From assembly GCA_009663185.1 (NCBI GenBank), contig VJZX01000004.1, positions 162,252-226,251 on the forward strand: DNA of 64,000 nt, written 5' to 3'. Below are positions 40,206-54,998 of the stretch, piece after piece. Below the pieces are notes generated by a model. It was not told the origin of the DNA, searched no databases, and saw only the letters and a program-made list of their open reading frames with translations. This DNA comes from Isoptericola halalbus. GTDB lineage: Bacteria > Actinomycetota > Actinomycetes > Actinomycetales > Cellulomonadaceae. Every line of letters starts with the position of its first letter. The stretch's first letter is position 1. The translations under genes were made by a program, and so were the position numbers.

Positions 40206-40483
40206 TACGTCTCCGTCGTCTCTCGAGCTCACGAGGGCCGGGCGGCCCTCGACGGTGGTCTGTCTGGCTTGTGCGTGCCGATCGCATGCGGCACCCGCGG
40301 CCCTCACGGACCGCAACGCCACTTACCACCGGCTCGATGGCCCGGACTGCTCCTGCGCTCGGTCGAGCGTCGAGATGCTGGTCGCGGGATGCCTGCGTAC
40401 GACGTCGGCGCGGCGGGCCAGTGGAGGGATCCGGCAGGATCACCCCGAGGACCGCGGGCACGACGGCACGGGCACGGCTTCCA

Positions 40484-40512
40484 AGGTTACCCGCCCGCGC
40501 AAGTCGGGTCAA
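40484..40512 (-). promoter_or_regulatory. Promoter of rpsL-rpsG
   Basis: On the minus strand TTGACC (40507-40512) and TAACCT (40484-40489) are separated by exactly 17 nt. Transcription should begin near 40477. Confidence 0.65.
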
Positions 40513-40541
40513 AGCGCGGGCCGTGTGACGTCGACCCGACG

Positions 40542-40620
40542 CGCGAGGTATCGCGAAACGCCGCGAGGTAGCGCACGGCTCGGCCGTGCGCTACCTCGCG
40601 GCGTTTCGCGCTACCTCGCG
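40542..40620 (-). repeat. 38-bp inverted repeat of GAGGTAG units at the rpoC 3' end
   Basis: The arms 40542-40579 and 40583-40620 are complementary at 37 of 38 positions around a 3-nt loop. Each arm is nearly two 20-nt units (CGCGAGGTAGCGCGAAACGC on the minus strand). It begins 5 nt after the rpoC stop and probably terminates rpoBC transcription or protects its 3' end. Confidence 0.8.
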
Positions 40621-40625
40621 GGAGA

Positions 40626-44507
<3,882 letters not shown>

Positions 44508-44563
44508 GATGTCCTACTTCCTCAAAGCTTTTCGAATGTCCGCTTGTTCAGCTGGTCGCTGGA

Positions 44564-48076
<3,513 letters not shown>

Positions 48077-48238
48077 GAGGGGTCCTTCCCTGCAGTTCGA
48101 TGGCACGCTGTACGCTCAGCGAGGCTGCGGGCGCCGGACCGCGACTCGGCCCGTCCGCGGGGTCACGAAAGCGATGACCACTGGGGGCGGGACGTCGTCG
48201 GCGGAGGGGCGTCGGGGCACAGGCGAGCGCAAAGCGCT

Positions 48239-48267
48239 AGCGTAGCCAGAACGATCGAGTTTGTCCA
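48239..48267 (-). promoter_or_regulatory. Main candidate promoter of rpoBC
   Basis: On the minus strand TGGACA (48262-48267) and TACGCT (48239-48244) are 17 nt apart. Transcription would start near 48232, about 155 nt before the rpoB TTG. Confidence 0.6.
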
Positions 48268-48341
48268 CCCCACGCGGGCACGCCGGTGGACGCCCTCGTT
48301 CTGACCGAGGAGGGCGATCCTGAGACGTCGTCTCGGTGGCC

Positions 48342-48369
48342 GCTATATGCCCCAAGCAAAGCCGTCCAA
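48342..48369 (-). promoter_or_regulatory. Second candidate promoter of rpoBC
   Basis: On the minus strand TTGGAC (48364-48369) and TATAGC (48342-48347) are 16 nt apart, in the most AT-rich part of the spacer. Confidence 0.4.
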
Positions 48370-48462
48370 GAAACGGTTCCGACGACGGTACCTCGTCGCG
48401 GCCGGAAAGCGCCAGGGGGGTGCGTCACACCGAGCCGGCCGGAGCCGCCGTCGGGCATGACG

Positions 48463-48494
48463 AGAGGCCCGCGCCCCGGAGGGTGCGGGCCTCT
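48463..48494 (-). terminator. Hairpin terminator after rplL
   Basis: AGAGGCCCGC (48463-48472) pairs perfectly with GCGGGCCTCT (48485-48494). It is about 50 nt past the rplL stop and separates rplJL from rpoBC. Confidence 0.65.
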
Positions 48495-48542
48495 GCGCCT
48501 GGATGTGCCGCCGTCAGGCGGCGAGGAGTCCGAGGACCGACG

Positions 48543-48935
48543 TCACTTGAGGGTGACGGTCGCGCCGGCGCCCTCGAGGGCAGCCTTGGCCTTCTCGGCG
48601 GCCTCCTTGTTCGCGCCCTCCAGGACCGGCTTGGGGGCACCGTCCACGAGGTCCTTGGCCTCCTTCAGGCCGAGGGACGTGAGCGCGCGCACCTCCTTGA
48701 TGACCTGGATCTTCTTGTCGCCGGCGGCCTCGAGGATGACGTCGAACTCGTCCTTCTCCTCCTCGGCGGCGGCAGCCTCGCCGGTACCACCGGCGGCCGG
48801 GGCGGCGGCCACGGCGACGGGGGCGGCGGCGGTGACCTCGAAGGTCTCCTCGAAGGCCTTCACGAACTCGTTGAGCTCGATGAGGGTGAGCTCCTTGAAC
48901 GCGTCGAGGAGCTCCTCGGTGCTGAGCTTCGCCAT
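48543..48935 (-). CDS. rplL: 50S ribosomal protein L7/L12
   Basis: Stalk protein of 130 residues that recruits translational GTPases. An N-terminal dimer helix ([21 protein letters not shown]) is joined by an Ala/Gly/Pro hinge (about 37-58) to the C-terminal domain ([40 protein letters not shown]). The ATG follows GGAACGCC-type bases. It lies 83 nt after rplJ. Confidence 0.97.
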   Translation of the reverse strand: MAKLSTEELLDAFKELTLIELNEFVKAFEETFEVTAAAPVAVAAAPAAGGTGEAAAAEEEKDEFDVILEAAGDKKIQVIKEVRALTSLGLKEAKDLVDGAPKPVLEGANKEAAEKAKAALEGAGATVTLK

Positions 48936-49018
48936 GATGGCGTTCCTTTCGGTTGGTGCGTCCTGGGGCCTGCGCGGCCCGGCAGAAGCAGGGGTGTGTT
49001 GTGCACGGTGCACCGCCG

Positions 49019-49549
49019 TCAGGCGGCAGCACCCTCCGATTCCTGCTTCTGACGCAGGGCATCGATGACTCGAGCGGCCTGGGCGGGCTTGGCGGTGAAG
49101 ACGTAGGCAGCCTGGTAGAGCTTGGCCTTCATCGCACCGGCCGCCTTGGCCAGCAGGACCTCGCGCGACTCGAGGTCCGCGAGCTTGGTGACCTCTGCAG
49201 CGGTCAGCGGGTTCCCGTCGAGGACACCGCCCTTGATGACCAGTGCAGGGTTCGCCTTGGCGAAGTCACGCAGACCCTTGGCGGCCTCGACCGGGTCACC
49301 GGTCACGAACGCGATCGCGGAGGGACCCTTGAGGTCGGCGTCGAGCGACTCGATGCCGGCCTCCTTGGCCGCGATGTTGGTCAGCGTGTTCTTCACCACG
49401 GCGTAGGTTGCGTTGCCGCTGAGCGACCGACGCAGCTGCTTGAGCTGCGCGACGGTGAGCCCGCGGTACTCGGTCAGCACGGCCGCGCTCGAGCCGCGGA
49501 ACTTGTCCGCGATCTCCGCGACGGCGGCTGCCTTGTCCGGCCTCGCCAT
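49019..49549 (-). CDS. rplJ: 50S ribosomal protein L10
   Basis: Stalk-base protein of 176 residues that binds L7/L12 dimers. [39 protein letters not shown] and [16 protein letters not shown] are standard. GGAAGGATT precedes the ATG. A structured leader with an attenuator-like hairpin lies upstream, so autoregulation by L10 is likely. Confidence 0.96.
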   Translation of the reverse strand: MARPDKAAAVAEIADKFRGSSAAVLTEYRGLTVAQLKQLRRSLSGNATYAVVKNTLTNIAAKEAGIESLDADLKGPSAIAFVTGDPVEAAKGLRDFAKANPALVIKGGVLDGNPLTAAEVTKLADLESREVLLAKAAGAMKAKLYQAAYVFTAKPAQAARVIDALRQKQESEGAAA

Positions 49550-49753
49550 GGCAATCCTTCCGGTGGTGGTGCCACCGGTGCCCCGGGAACGAGAAGAGCC
49601 CCGGCGCAGGCGCACGGGGCTCGGAGCTCACAGCGATGCTGTGCGATCGTCATCGTGTCACCTGCGCAGGCCCCCGCGTTCTGCGGGACTTCGGCCTTCG
49701 GCTCCCCGGGACGGATCCTGGGCAGCGTCGGACGACCGGCGGTCTTGGGTTAC
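49550..49753 (-). ncRNA. L10 leader (rplJL 5' untranslated region)
   Basis: The 200-nt region upstream of rplJ is G/C-rich, structured and ends in an attenuator hairpin. Its position and the pairing of CCTGCGCAGG-type arms near 49660-49672 fit the L10 leader family, where L10(L12)4 binds the mRNA to lower rplJL expression. The -10 TATCGT at 49760-49765 (minus) is a plausible start. A covariance search was not possible. Confidence 0.55.
49596..49622 (-). terminator. Attenuator-like hairpin in the L10 leader
   Basis: GAGCCCCG (49596-49603) and CGGGGCTC (49615-49622) form an 8-bp stem. On the minus strand it is followed by TTCTCGTT, a short pyrimidine-rich run, 47 nt before rplJ. Confidence 0.55.
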
Positions 49754-49772
49754 GCGAACACGATACACGACC

Positions 49773-49804
49773 GCGGCGGGCGCTCCTAACGGGGCGCCCG
49801 CCGC
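49773..49804 (-). terminator. Hairpin terminator of the CHAT-protease cluster
   Basis: GCGGCGGGCGC (49773-49783) pairs perfectly with GCGCCCGCCGC (49794-49804). It lies 7 nt past the small peptide gene and just upstream of the rplJ promoter, so the cluster is insulated from rplJL. Confidence 0.7.
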
Positions 49805-49811
49805 GGCATCG

Positions 49812-49940
49812 TCAGTGGCTCGCGGTCATCGGGTTGGGCTCCGCGAGGAGCGGGAAGGCGCTCGCGGTCCCGGCTGCACCCACGAGGGCGAGCAGCGCAA
49901 TTGCAGCGGCGGCAGCGGTACGCCGGGCGGTCTTGCTCAC
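49812..49940 (-). CDS. 42-residue secreted peptide precursor
   Basis: A tiny gene with a classical signal peptide: VSKTARR, a hydrophobic core AAAAAIALLALVGAAG, then the cleavage site TASA/FPLL. The predicted mature peptide is FPLLAEPNPMTASH, only 14 residues. GTG 49940 has GGGAGAG about 5 nt upstream. It lies 100 nt after the CHAT gene on the same strand, has its own candidate promoter and is followed by a perfect terminator. The end PMTASH resembles the PFTSH repeat of the subtilase two genes upstream. It could be an exported signal or a protease substrate. No known family. Confidence 0.6.
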   Translation of the reverse strand: MSKTARRTAAAAAIALLALVGAAGTASAFPLLAEPNPMTASH

Positions 49941-49987
49941 GGATCTCTCCCTGCTGTCGAAGTTGGCACCGGTCGGTGACCAGCGGC

Positions 49988-50017
49988 AACATATCGGCCT
50001 GACGGCAGCCCGGACAG
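49988..50017 (-). promoter_or_regulatory. Candidate promoter of the small peptide gene
   Basis: On the minus strand CTGTCC (50012-50017) and TATGTT (49988-49993) are 18 nt apart in the gap after the CHAT gene. This would give a leader of about 40 nt containing the GGGAGAG ribosome site. Confidence 0.4.
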
Positions 50018-50040
50018 CGCGCTCTGCGCGTGTCGGCTGG

Positions 50041-52587
50041 TCAGAGCACCAACGGTCCGAAGCACACCAAGGGCACCGGCTCGGGCTCGTCGGCGACCGC
50101 GCGTGCGAGTGCCTGTCCCGGCCGGAGCCCTTCACGCAGCGACGAGTGCAGGGCGGGCATGACGCGGACGGCGACGTCGTCGCGCAGCGGTGCGACGCTC
50201 GCGACGACGGCACGCGCATCCATCCGCAGCAGGACGCTCGTCAGGCCGAGGGGCTCGCCGCCCTGACGCACGCTGACGCCTCCCACGTCGCACGCCGACA
50301 GCACGACCACCGAGTGCGTCAGGTCCTTGCCGTCGAGCTCGTGGGCGAAGAGCGGACCGTCGGCGAGGCGAACGCTCGAGAACACGGGGTTGTCCGGCTC
50401 GTGCGACCCGTGAGCGGCCAGATGCACGATCGGGGCACCCTCGAGGGCGGACGCGACCGTGTCGCACGTCGCATCGGCCCCCGTCAGCACCTCGGTGCCG
50501 GTCCCCCAGACGTCCGCGACGGCGGCCGCCTCGACCGCGGAATGCCTGAGGTCGGGGCCCGCGACGACCAGCCCAGGCCCCGGCCGCCAGTCGGCCGCGC
50601 CCCGTGCGACCCACGAGTTCACGACCGTCGACATCCCGCGACGTGACGGCAGAGAGGCCCAGGGCAGCGAGACGAAACGATCCCTCGCAGCGACGTAGAG
50701 GGGCCCCTCGACGCCGGTCGCCTGCAGCAGGGTGCGGTCCAGCCAGGCGAGCTCGCGCGTCAGTGAGCGCAGTGCCGCGTCGCGCAGCAGTGGCGGGATC
50801 AGCGGGTTCGCCAGGACCTGTTGGTCGGCGCGGACGCGCCGCGCGTGCTCGAGCACCTCGTCGACGGCCGCGAGCTCGAAGAGCCGGGACCCGCTCCGGT
50901 CGACCCTCACGGCCACCACCGTGCCGCGGAACAGGGCGAGGTTGAGCACCGTCCGGTCGGAACCCGACTCGCGCAGCTCGGCGCGAAGGCCGCGCGCGGT
51001 CGCGGGCCGCGGGACCTGCGCCTCGCCGCCGGAGTACCACGCCCGCTCGCGGGCTCTGTTCTGGAGGCGCCGCGCCTCACGTTGGAGACGCGCCTGCGCC
51101 ACCGCGTCGTCGGCACCCAGGAGACGCGCCCTCTCGGTGAACCTGCGGGCGGTCACGACGAGCTCGGCAGTCTCCGGGTCGTCGGGTGGCCGCACGCGGC
51201 CGGATCCCGCGAACGTCGCGCGACCCCGCTCGAGGGCGTCGAACACGGCGTCGGCCCGGCCGGTCGCCAGTGCGGCCTCGATGTCGACCACCTGGAGCCG
51301 GAGCCCGTGCGCCGCAGCGGCGGTCACCGCCTCGACGGCCCCGAGCCGGAGCCGCTGCGAGGCGAGCAGCCGCTGACCCCGCCGGACGGCGGCGACGCCC
51401 GACCTGCGGTCACCGACGCCGAACGCGTCGAGCGCACGCACGACCTCGATCCTGACCCTCGTCCCCAGGGCCAGGTCTGCCGGCGCCGGCAGCCGCCGAA
51501 GACGCTCCGCCGACTCGTCCCACCGACCGGCTCGGGCGAGCGCCTCGGCCGCGATCAACGCCGCCTCGGCCCCCAGGCGTTCACCGCCGGGGACCTCCGC
51601 GGCCCCTGCGTGCAGCCGGTCGGCCGTGACCGCAAGCCGAAGGAACGCACCCTGGGCGCCCGACGCCTGGAGCAGGCCGTGCCGCGCGTCGAGGGCCACG
51701 AGATCCGAGCGCAGCTCCAGGATCGGGTGCGCGACGCGCCGGGCCCGCACCCGGGCGCGTCGCGCGAGCACGAGTGCGTCCTGATGACGCCCGAGGCCGA
51801 CCAGGCAGCGGGCGCGGGCCAGCTGGGCGTCCAGGAGGTCGCGCGAGCCCCTCGTCGCCGCGAGCAGCTCGACCGCCCGCCGCAGCGCGTCCTCGGCGTC
51901 GGTGAGCAGCCCGGCCTCGTAGAGGACCACCGCCTTGTCCATCAGACCGACCCCGGCGTGCTCGGGCGGCGCGGCCGCTGCAGCCCGATCCATCGAGCGG
52001 AGCGCCGCCGGCAGATCGCCTCGGAGGTACCACGCGTACCCGAGGTTGTGCTCGGCCATAGGCCGGAACACCGCTTCGGCGTCGTCCGCCACCAGGTCGC
52101 GGCACCGCTCGAAGTCCCGGACAGCCGCCTCGAGGTCGCCGGTCTCGAGGCTCAACGACCCCCGGTTCAGCAAGACCGGGACCATCTCGCGCGCGTCGGT
52201 CATGCCGTCGAGCGCAGCGTCGAACTCCCGGCGGGCCGCCTCTAGCTCGCCGGTGCGAAGCAGCAGCAGGCCCCGGTTGCCCCGGACGGTCGCCACCATC
52301 GCGGCGGCGCCGGCGCGGGACGCGCATCCTTCTGCCTCGTCGAGCAGCGCGAGCGTCACCGACCGGTCCGCACCACGCTCGGTCTCGCACGACGCGACGC
52401 CGACGAGCGCCCTGGCGCGCACCAGCGCTGCGTCCGCCGAGGGCTCCCGGTCCGACTCGAGCTCGTCGAGGCTGCGCAGCGCCGCACGGTACAGCCGGGC
52501 GGCCCTGCCGAAGTGCCGATGGGTTCGGGCGTGCGAGCGCGCCGCATCAACCTGCGCTCTGATCGATGTCAGCTCCACGCCCACCAT
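50041..52587 (-). CDS. TPR-CHAT domain protease
   Basis: Caspase-like cysteine protease of 848 residues. The first 500 are alpha-helical tetratricopeptide-type repeats (for example LLLLRTGELEAARREFDAAL and HNLGYAWYLRGDLPAALRSM), and the last 270 are the CHAT domain. The catalytic dyad is intact: His726 in VHLAAHGSHEPDNP and Cys766 in VVLSACDVGG. There is no signal peptide or membrane segment, so it acts in the cytoplasm. CHAT proteases include separase-like enzymes and the TPR-CHAT of type III-E CRISPR effectors, which cut one specific partner protein on activation. Here the TPR half is the likely sensor. It lies 34 nt after the subtilase gene, apparently in the same operon. Confidence 0.88.
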   Translation of the reverse strand: MVGVELTSIRAQVDAARSHARTHRHFGRAARLYRAALRSLDELESDREPSADAALVRARALVGVASCETERGADRSVTLALLDEAEGCASRAGAAAMVATVRGNRGLLLLRTGELEAARREFDAALDGMTDAREMVPVLLNRGSLSLETGDLEAAVRDFERCRDLVADDAEAVFRPMAEHNLGYAWYLRGDLPAALRSMDRAAAAAPPEHAGVGLMDKAVVLYEAGLLTDAEDALRRAVELLAATRGSRDLLDAQLARARCLVGLGRHQDALVLARRARVRARRVAHPILELRSDLVALDARHGLLQASGAQGAFLRLAVTADRLHAGAAEVPGGERLGAEAALIAAEALARAGRWDESAERLRRLPAPADLALGTRVRIEVVRALDAFGVGDRRSGVAAVRRGQRLLASQRLRLGAVEAVTAAAAHGLRLQVVDIEAALATGRADAVFDALERGRATFAGSGRVRPPDDPETAELVVTARRFTERARLLGADDAVAQARLQREARRLQNRARERAWYSGGEAQVPRPATARGLRAELRESGSDRTVLNLALFRGTVVAVRVDRSGSRLFELAAVDEVLEHARRVRADQQVLANPLIPPLLRDAALRSLTRELAWLDRTLLQATGVEGPLYVAARDRFVSLPWASLPSRRGMSTVVNSWVARGAADWRPGPGLVVAGPDLRHSAVEAAAVADVWGTGTEVLTGADATCDTVASALEGAPIVHLAAHGSHEPDNPVFSSVRLADGPLFAHELDGKDLTHSVVVLSACDVGGVSVRQGGEPLGLTSVLLRMDARAVVASVAPLRDDVAVRVMPALHSSLREGLRPGQALARAVADEPEPVPLVCFGPLVL

Positions 52588-52621
52588 CCGTCACCCCGAC
52601 CGTCCTAGGGTGACCTGAACG

Positions 52622-54430
52622 TCACAACGTGAGCCCGCCGGTCGCCTCGCTGATCGCTGCCCAGACATCCTTCACCCTCTGCCCGAGCGCCTCCGTCGGA
52701 GTGGCTGCGCTCGTGCGCGGAAGACTATCCGTCGCGGCGGACACAGCGCGCGACCTGATCGAGAGCAGGCAGCGGGCGATCTCCGCCGCGAGCACCGGCG
52801 CCGCGAACGATGTGCCACTCCAGGTCGCGAACCCGCCTTGGAAACCCTCGGGGTCGATCGTGGACCGGTGGTCGTCCGAGTATTTCTCCTTCATGCGGAT
52901 CGACGGCGTGATCGGTCCGTCGAGCGTGACGGGCACGGTGCTGACGACCGCGGCGCCGGGCCGCAGGCACGTCACCCAGGGACCGTCGTTGCTGAAGAGG
53001 GCCGTCGTCCCGTCGGGGTTGAGCGCCCCGACGGCCAGGATCGGCGGCCGCTGCGGGGTCGTGTCCTTGGCGACGGTGATCTGCGGCGGGCTCGTCCGCC
53101 GGTCGACCTCCGGCGCGAACGCGGCCGGGTACTCGGGCCGCGTCACGCCGTCGTTGCCGGCCGCGACCACGACGGCGACCCCCGAGTCGCGAAGCTTGGC
53201 CAGGACCTCGCTGAGCGGGTGGTCCCACCGCAGGTCCTCAGGCTGCTCGTGGTAGTAGCCCAGGGCCAGCACGACGACGTCGACCGGCTCACCGTCGCCC
53301 TCGCCCGCGAGCGCGAGCTGGTGATAGCGCTCCAGCCGGCGCAGCGACTCGATGACCTCGGACTCGATGCCGAGGCCCGAGCCGCCGACCGCCCGGACCG
53401 GGAGGATGCGAGCGTCCGGGCACACCTGGTGGACCAGGCCCGCGATGAAAGTTCCGTGGCCGGCGACGGGGTCGAGCGGACCGGTCAGCGGCGCTGTGCT
53501 CGTGCCGCCGATCTCGGCGTCGTCCTCGGGGTGCTCGGGGACCGGATAGGTACCGAGCGGGCGGCCGTCCGGGAGGGCGGCGTCCCGGATCACGACGTCA
53601 CGACCGTCGCTCTCGCCGAGCACGACCGAGTAGGTGCCGAACCATTCGTGCGTCCCGACGCCGGTGTCCACGACGGCGATCACGGGGCGGCGGGTGCCGT
53701 CGGGCATGAGGCGCGGGTCGCCGTCGTCCCGCACGTGCCGGGACGGACGTCCTCCGAGCCAGCGGACCGGTGATCGACCCCCGGATCCCGGCACCGCGTA
53801 CTCGCTCAGGCCCCTCATCGGGTGCGACGTGAACGGGTGCGACGTGAACGGGTGCGACGTGAACGGGTGCGACGTGAACGGATGCGACGTGAACGGATGC
53901 GACGTGAACGGATGCGACGTGAACGGCAGCGTCGACATCACGTGGTCGAGACTGAGGTGCCACGTCGTCGCGTCGTCGTCGAGGTCGGCGTCGAGCACCT
54001 CCCACGCGTCGGGCTGGATGTCGGGCCGGTCGGTGAGCAGGCGCAGGACGAAGCCGTACGCATCGTCGACGGCGGTCAACGGGTCCGCAGCGGGAACCTC
54101 GCCCGCCTCGGGCCGGTAGCGGACCTCGAGGCCGAGCCGGCAGCCCTGTCGACGCGCCTCCCGTTCCACCCGGGTGATGGCGGCGTCGTCTGCAGGCTCC
54201 GCAAGCTCGAGCACCTCACGTCGCGCCGAGCGCTCACCCGGCCCGCGCAGCCGAGCCCGGACCTGCGCTGGAAGCTCGCCCTGCACGAGAAGACGGTCTG
54301 CGACGTACCAGGTCCCTGAGACCGCGCGACGTCCCGGGCGTCGCCGGACGGTGCTCGGGTCGAGAAACCTGACCGGCGGGTCGATCGGTCGCGGCTCCAT
54401 GTCGTTCGGGCCGCCGGGGGGCACGCTCAC
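52622..54430 (-). CDS. Cytoplasmic subtilase (S8 family) with pentapeptide repeats
   Basis: Serine protease of 602 residues. The triad is Asp255 (IAVVDTGVGTHEW), His325 (GHGTFIAGLV) and Ser541 (WSGTSFAAP). No signal peptide or transmembrane anchor is visible, unlike exported mycosins. Residues 1-168 are a charged pro-like domain with a DPLTAVDDAYGFVLRLL helix. Residues 169-203 are seven exact PFTSH repeats, placed between this domain and the catalytic domain where an activation loop would lie. GTG 54430 follows GGAGG at 5 nt. It is followed by the CHAT gene and preceded, 55 nt away, by the sigma-linked 170-residue gene. Confidence 0.88.
   Translation of the reverse strand: MSVPPGGPNDMEPRPIDPPVRFLDPSTVRRRPGRRAVSGTWYVADRLLVQGELPAQVRARLRGPGERSARREVLELAEPADDAAITRVEREARRQGCRLGLEVRYRPEAGEVPAADPLTAVDDAYGFVLRLLTDRPDIQPDAWEVLDADLDDDATTWHLSLDHVMSTLPFTSHPFTSHPFTSHPFTSHPFTSHPFTSHPFTSHPMRGLSEYAVPGSGGRSPVRWLGGRPSRHVRDDGDPRLMPDGTRRPVIAVVDTGVGTHEWFGTYSVVLGESDGRDVVIRDAALPDGRPLGTYPVPEHPEDDAEIGGTSTAPLTGPLDPVAGHGTFIAGLVHQVCPDARILPVRAVGGSGLGIESEVIESLRRLERYHQLALAGEGDGEPVDVVVLALGYYHEQPEDLRWDHPLSEVLAKLRDSGVAVVVAAGNDGVTRPEYPAAFAPEVDRRTSPPQITVAKDTTPQRPPILAVGALNPDGTTALFSNDGPWVTCLRPGAAVVSTVPVTLDGPITPSIRMKEKYSDDHRSTIDPEGFQGGFATWSGTSFAAPVLAAEIARCLLSIRSRAVSAATDSLPRTSAATPTEALGQRVKDVWAAISEATGGLTL
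53821..53925 (-). repeat. Seven 15-bp in-frame tandem repeats in the subtilase gene
   Basis: The unit GGTGCGACGTGAACG is present four times (53821-53880) and GATGCGACGTGAACG three times (53881-53925), with no other change. On the minus strand each encodes PFTSH; the variants differ only in the His codon (CAC or CAT). The uniform copies suggest recent expansion and likely length variation between strains. Confidence 0.95.
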
Positions 54431-54485
54431 CTAGTCCTCCTCGTCAAGGTCGCGCCGTCGTCGGCGCGGTGGATCGGGATTCTGC

Positions 54486-54998
54486 TCAGAACTCGACGAC
54501 GGGTGTCGTCACAGCGGCGGCGCCGGCAGGGCGCACGAGCAGGCTCGCGGGGCCGCGGTCGACGGCCTCGAGGACGAACCGGCCGTCGTCGTCGGTCTGC
54601 GTGGTGCGGTCACCGCCTGGCTGGCGCAGCTCGACGACGATCCCGCCGCCCGGGGGGGCGACCCAGCCGTCGACGCGCACGTGCTCTCCGTCGTCGGCCG
54701 CCGACAGGGCGATCATCACCGTCAGCCGTTCGTGGGTGAACGTGATCGTGCGCGCCTCGAGCGGCGGAGCCTCGCCACGCACCGACCCTGCGGGCGCCTC
54801 GATCAGCTGCAGCTCCATGACCTCCGCCTCGAGCCCGGCGAGCGTCATCGCGAACCGCGACCGCTCGACGAGACCGTCGGGAACGGGGTCCGCCTCGGCC
54901 ACGATGCGCGCCAGGCGTGTGAGCACGGCGACGTCGGTCGGGTCCAGGGGCTCGTCGGCTCCTGGCAGGTCGCGCATCGACCCGTCGTTCCAGCTCAT
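54486..54998 (-). CDS. Sigma-coupled 170-residue protein with beta-sandwich-like tail
   Basis: Family not recognised. Residues 1-65 are acidic and helical (LTRLARIVAEADPVPDGLVERS). Residues 85-170 look like beta strands of a carboxypeptidase-regulatory or Ig-like domain (VRVDGWVAPPGGGIVVELRQ, then TDDDGRFVLEAVDRGPASLLVR). No membrane segment. The ATG overlaps the sigma-factor stop as ATGA, the classical arrangement for a sigma factor and its regulator. It may be a cytoplasmic anti-sigma factor or adaptor and a substrate for the downstream proteases. That function is inferred from position only. Confidence 0.75.
   Translation of the reverse strand: MSWNDGSMRDLPGADEPLDPTDVAVLTRLARIVAEADPVPDGLVERSRFAMTLAGLEAEVMELQLIEAPAGSVRGEAPPLEARTITFTHERLTVMIALSAADDGEHVRVDGWVAPPGGGIVVELRQPGGDRTTQTDDDGRFVLEAVDRGPASLLVRPAGAAAVTTPVVEF

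Larger units (their letters stand above)
40206..40625. other. 420-nt rpoC-rpsL spacer
   Basis: There is no gene. Right after rpoC is the 38-bp inverted repeat (40542-40620), then the rpsL promoter (40484-40512), then a leader of about 270 nt with no fold that I can name. Confidence 0.5.
48077..48542. other. 466-nt rplL-rpoB spacer
   Basis: There is no gene. It contains the rplL terminator (48463-48494), two candidate rpoB promoters and a leader of about 160 nt before rpoB. Confidence 0.5.

Noticed and set aside
53821..53925. Short regularly spaced repeats that could suggest a CRISPR array
   Set aside because: The 15-bp units are directly adjacent with no spacers and encode an exact pentapeptide in the frame of the subtilase.
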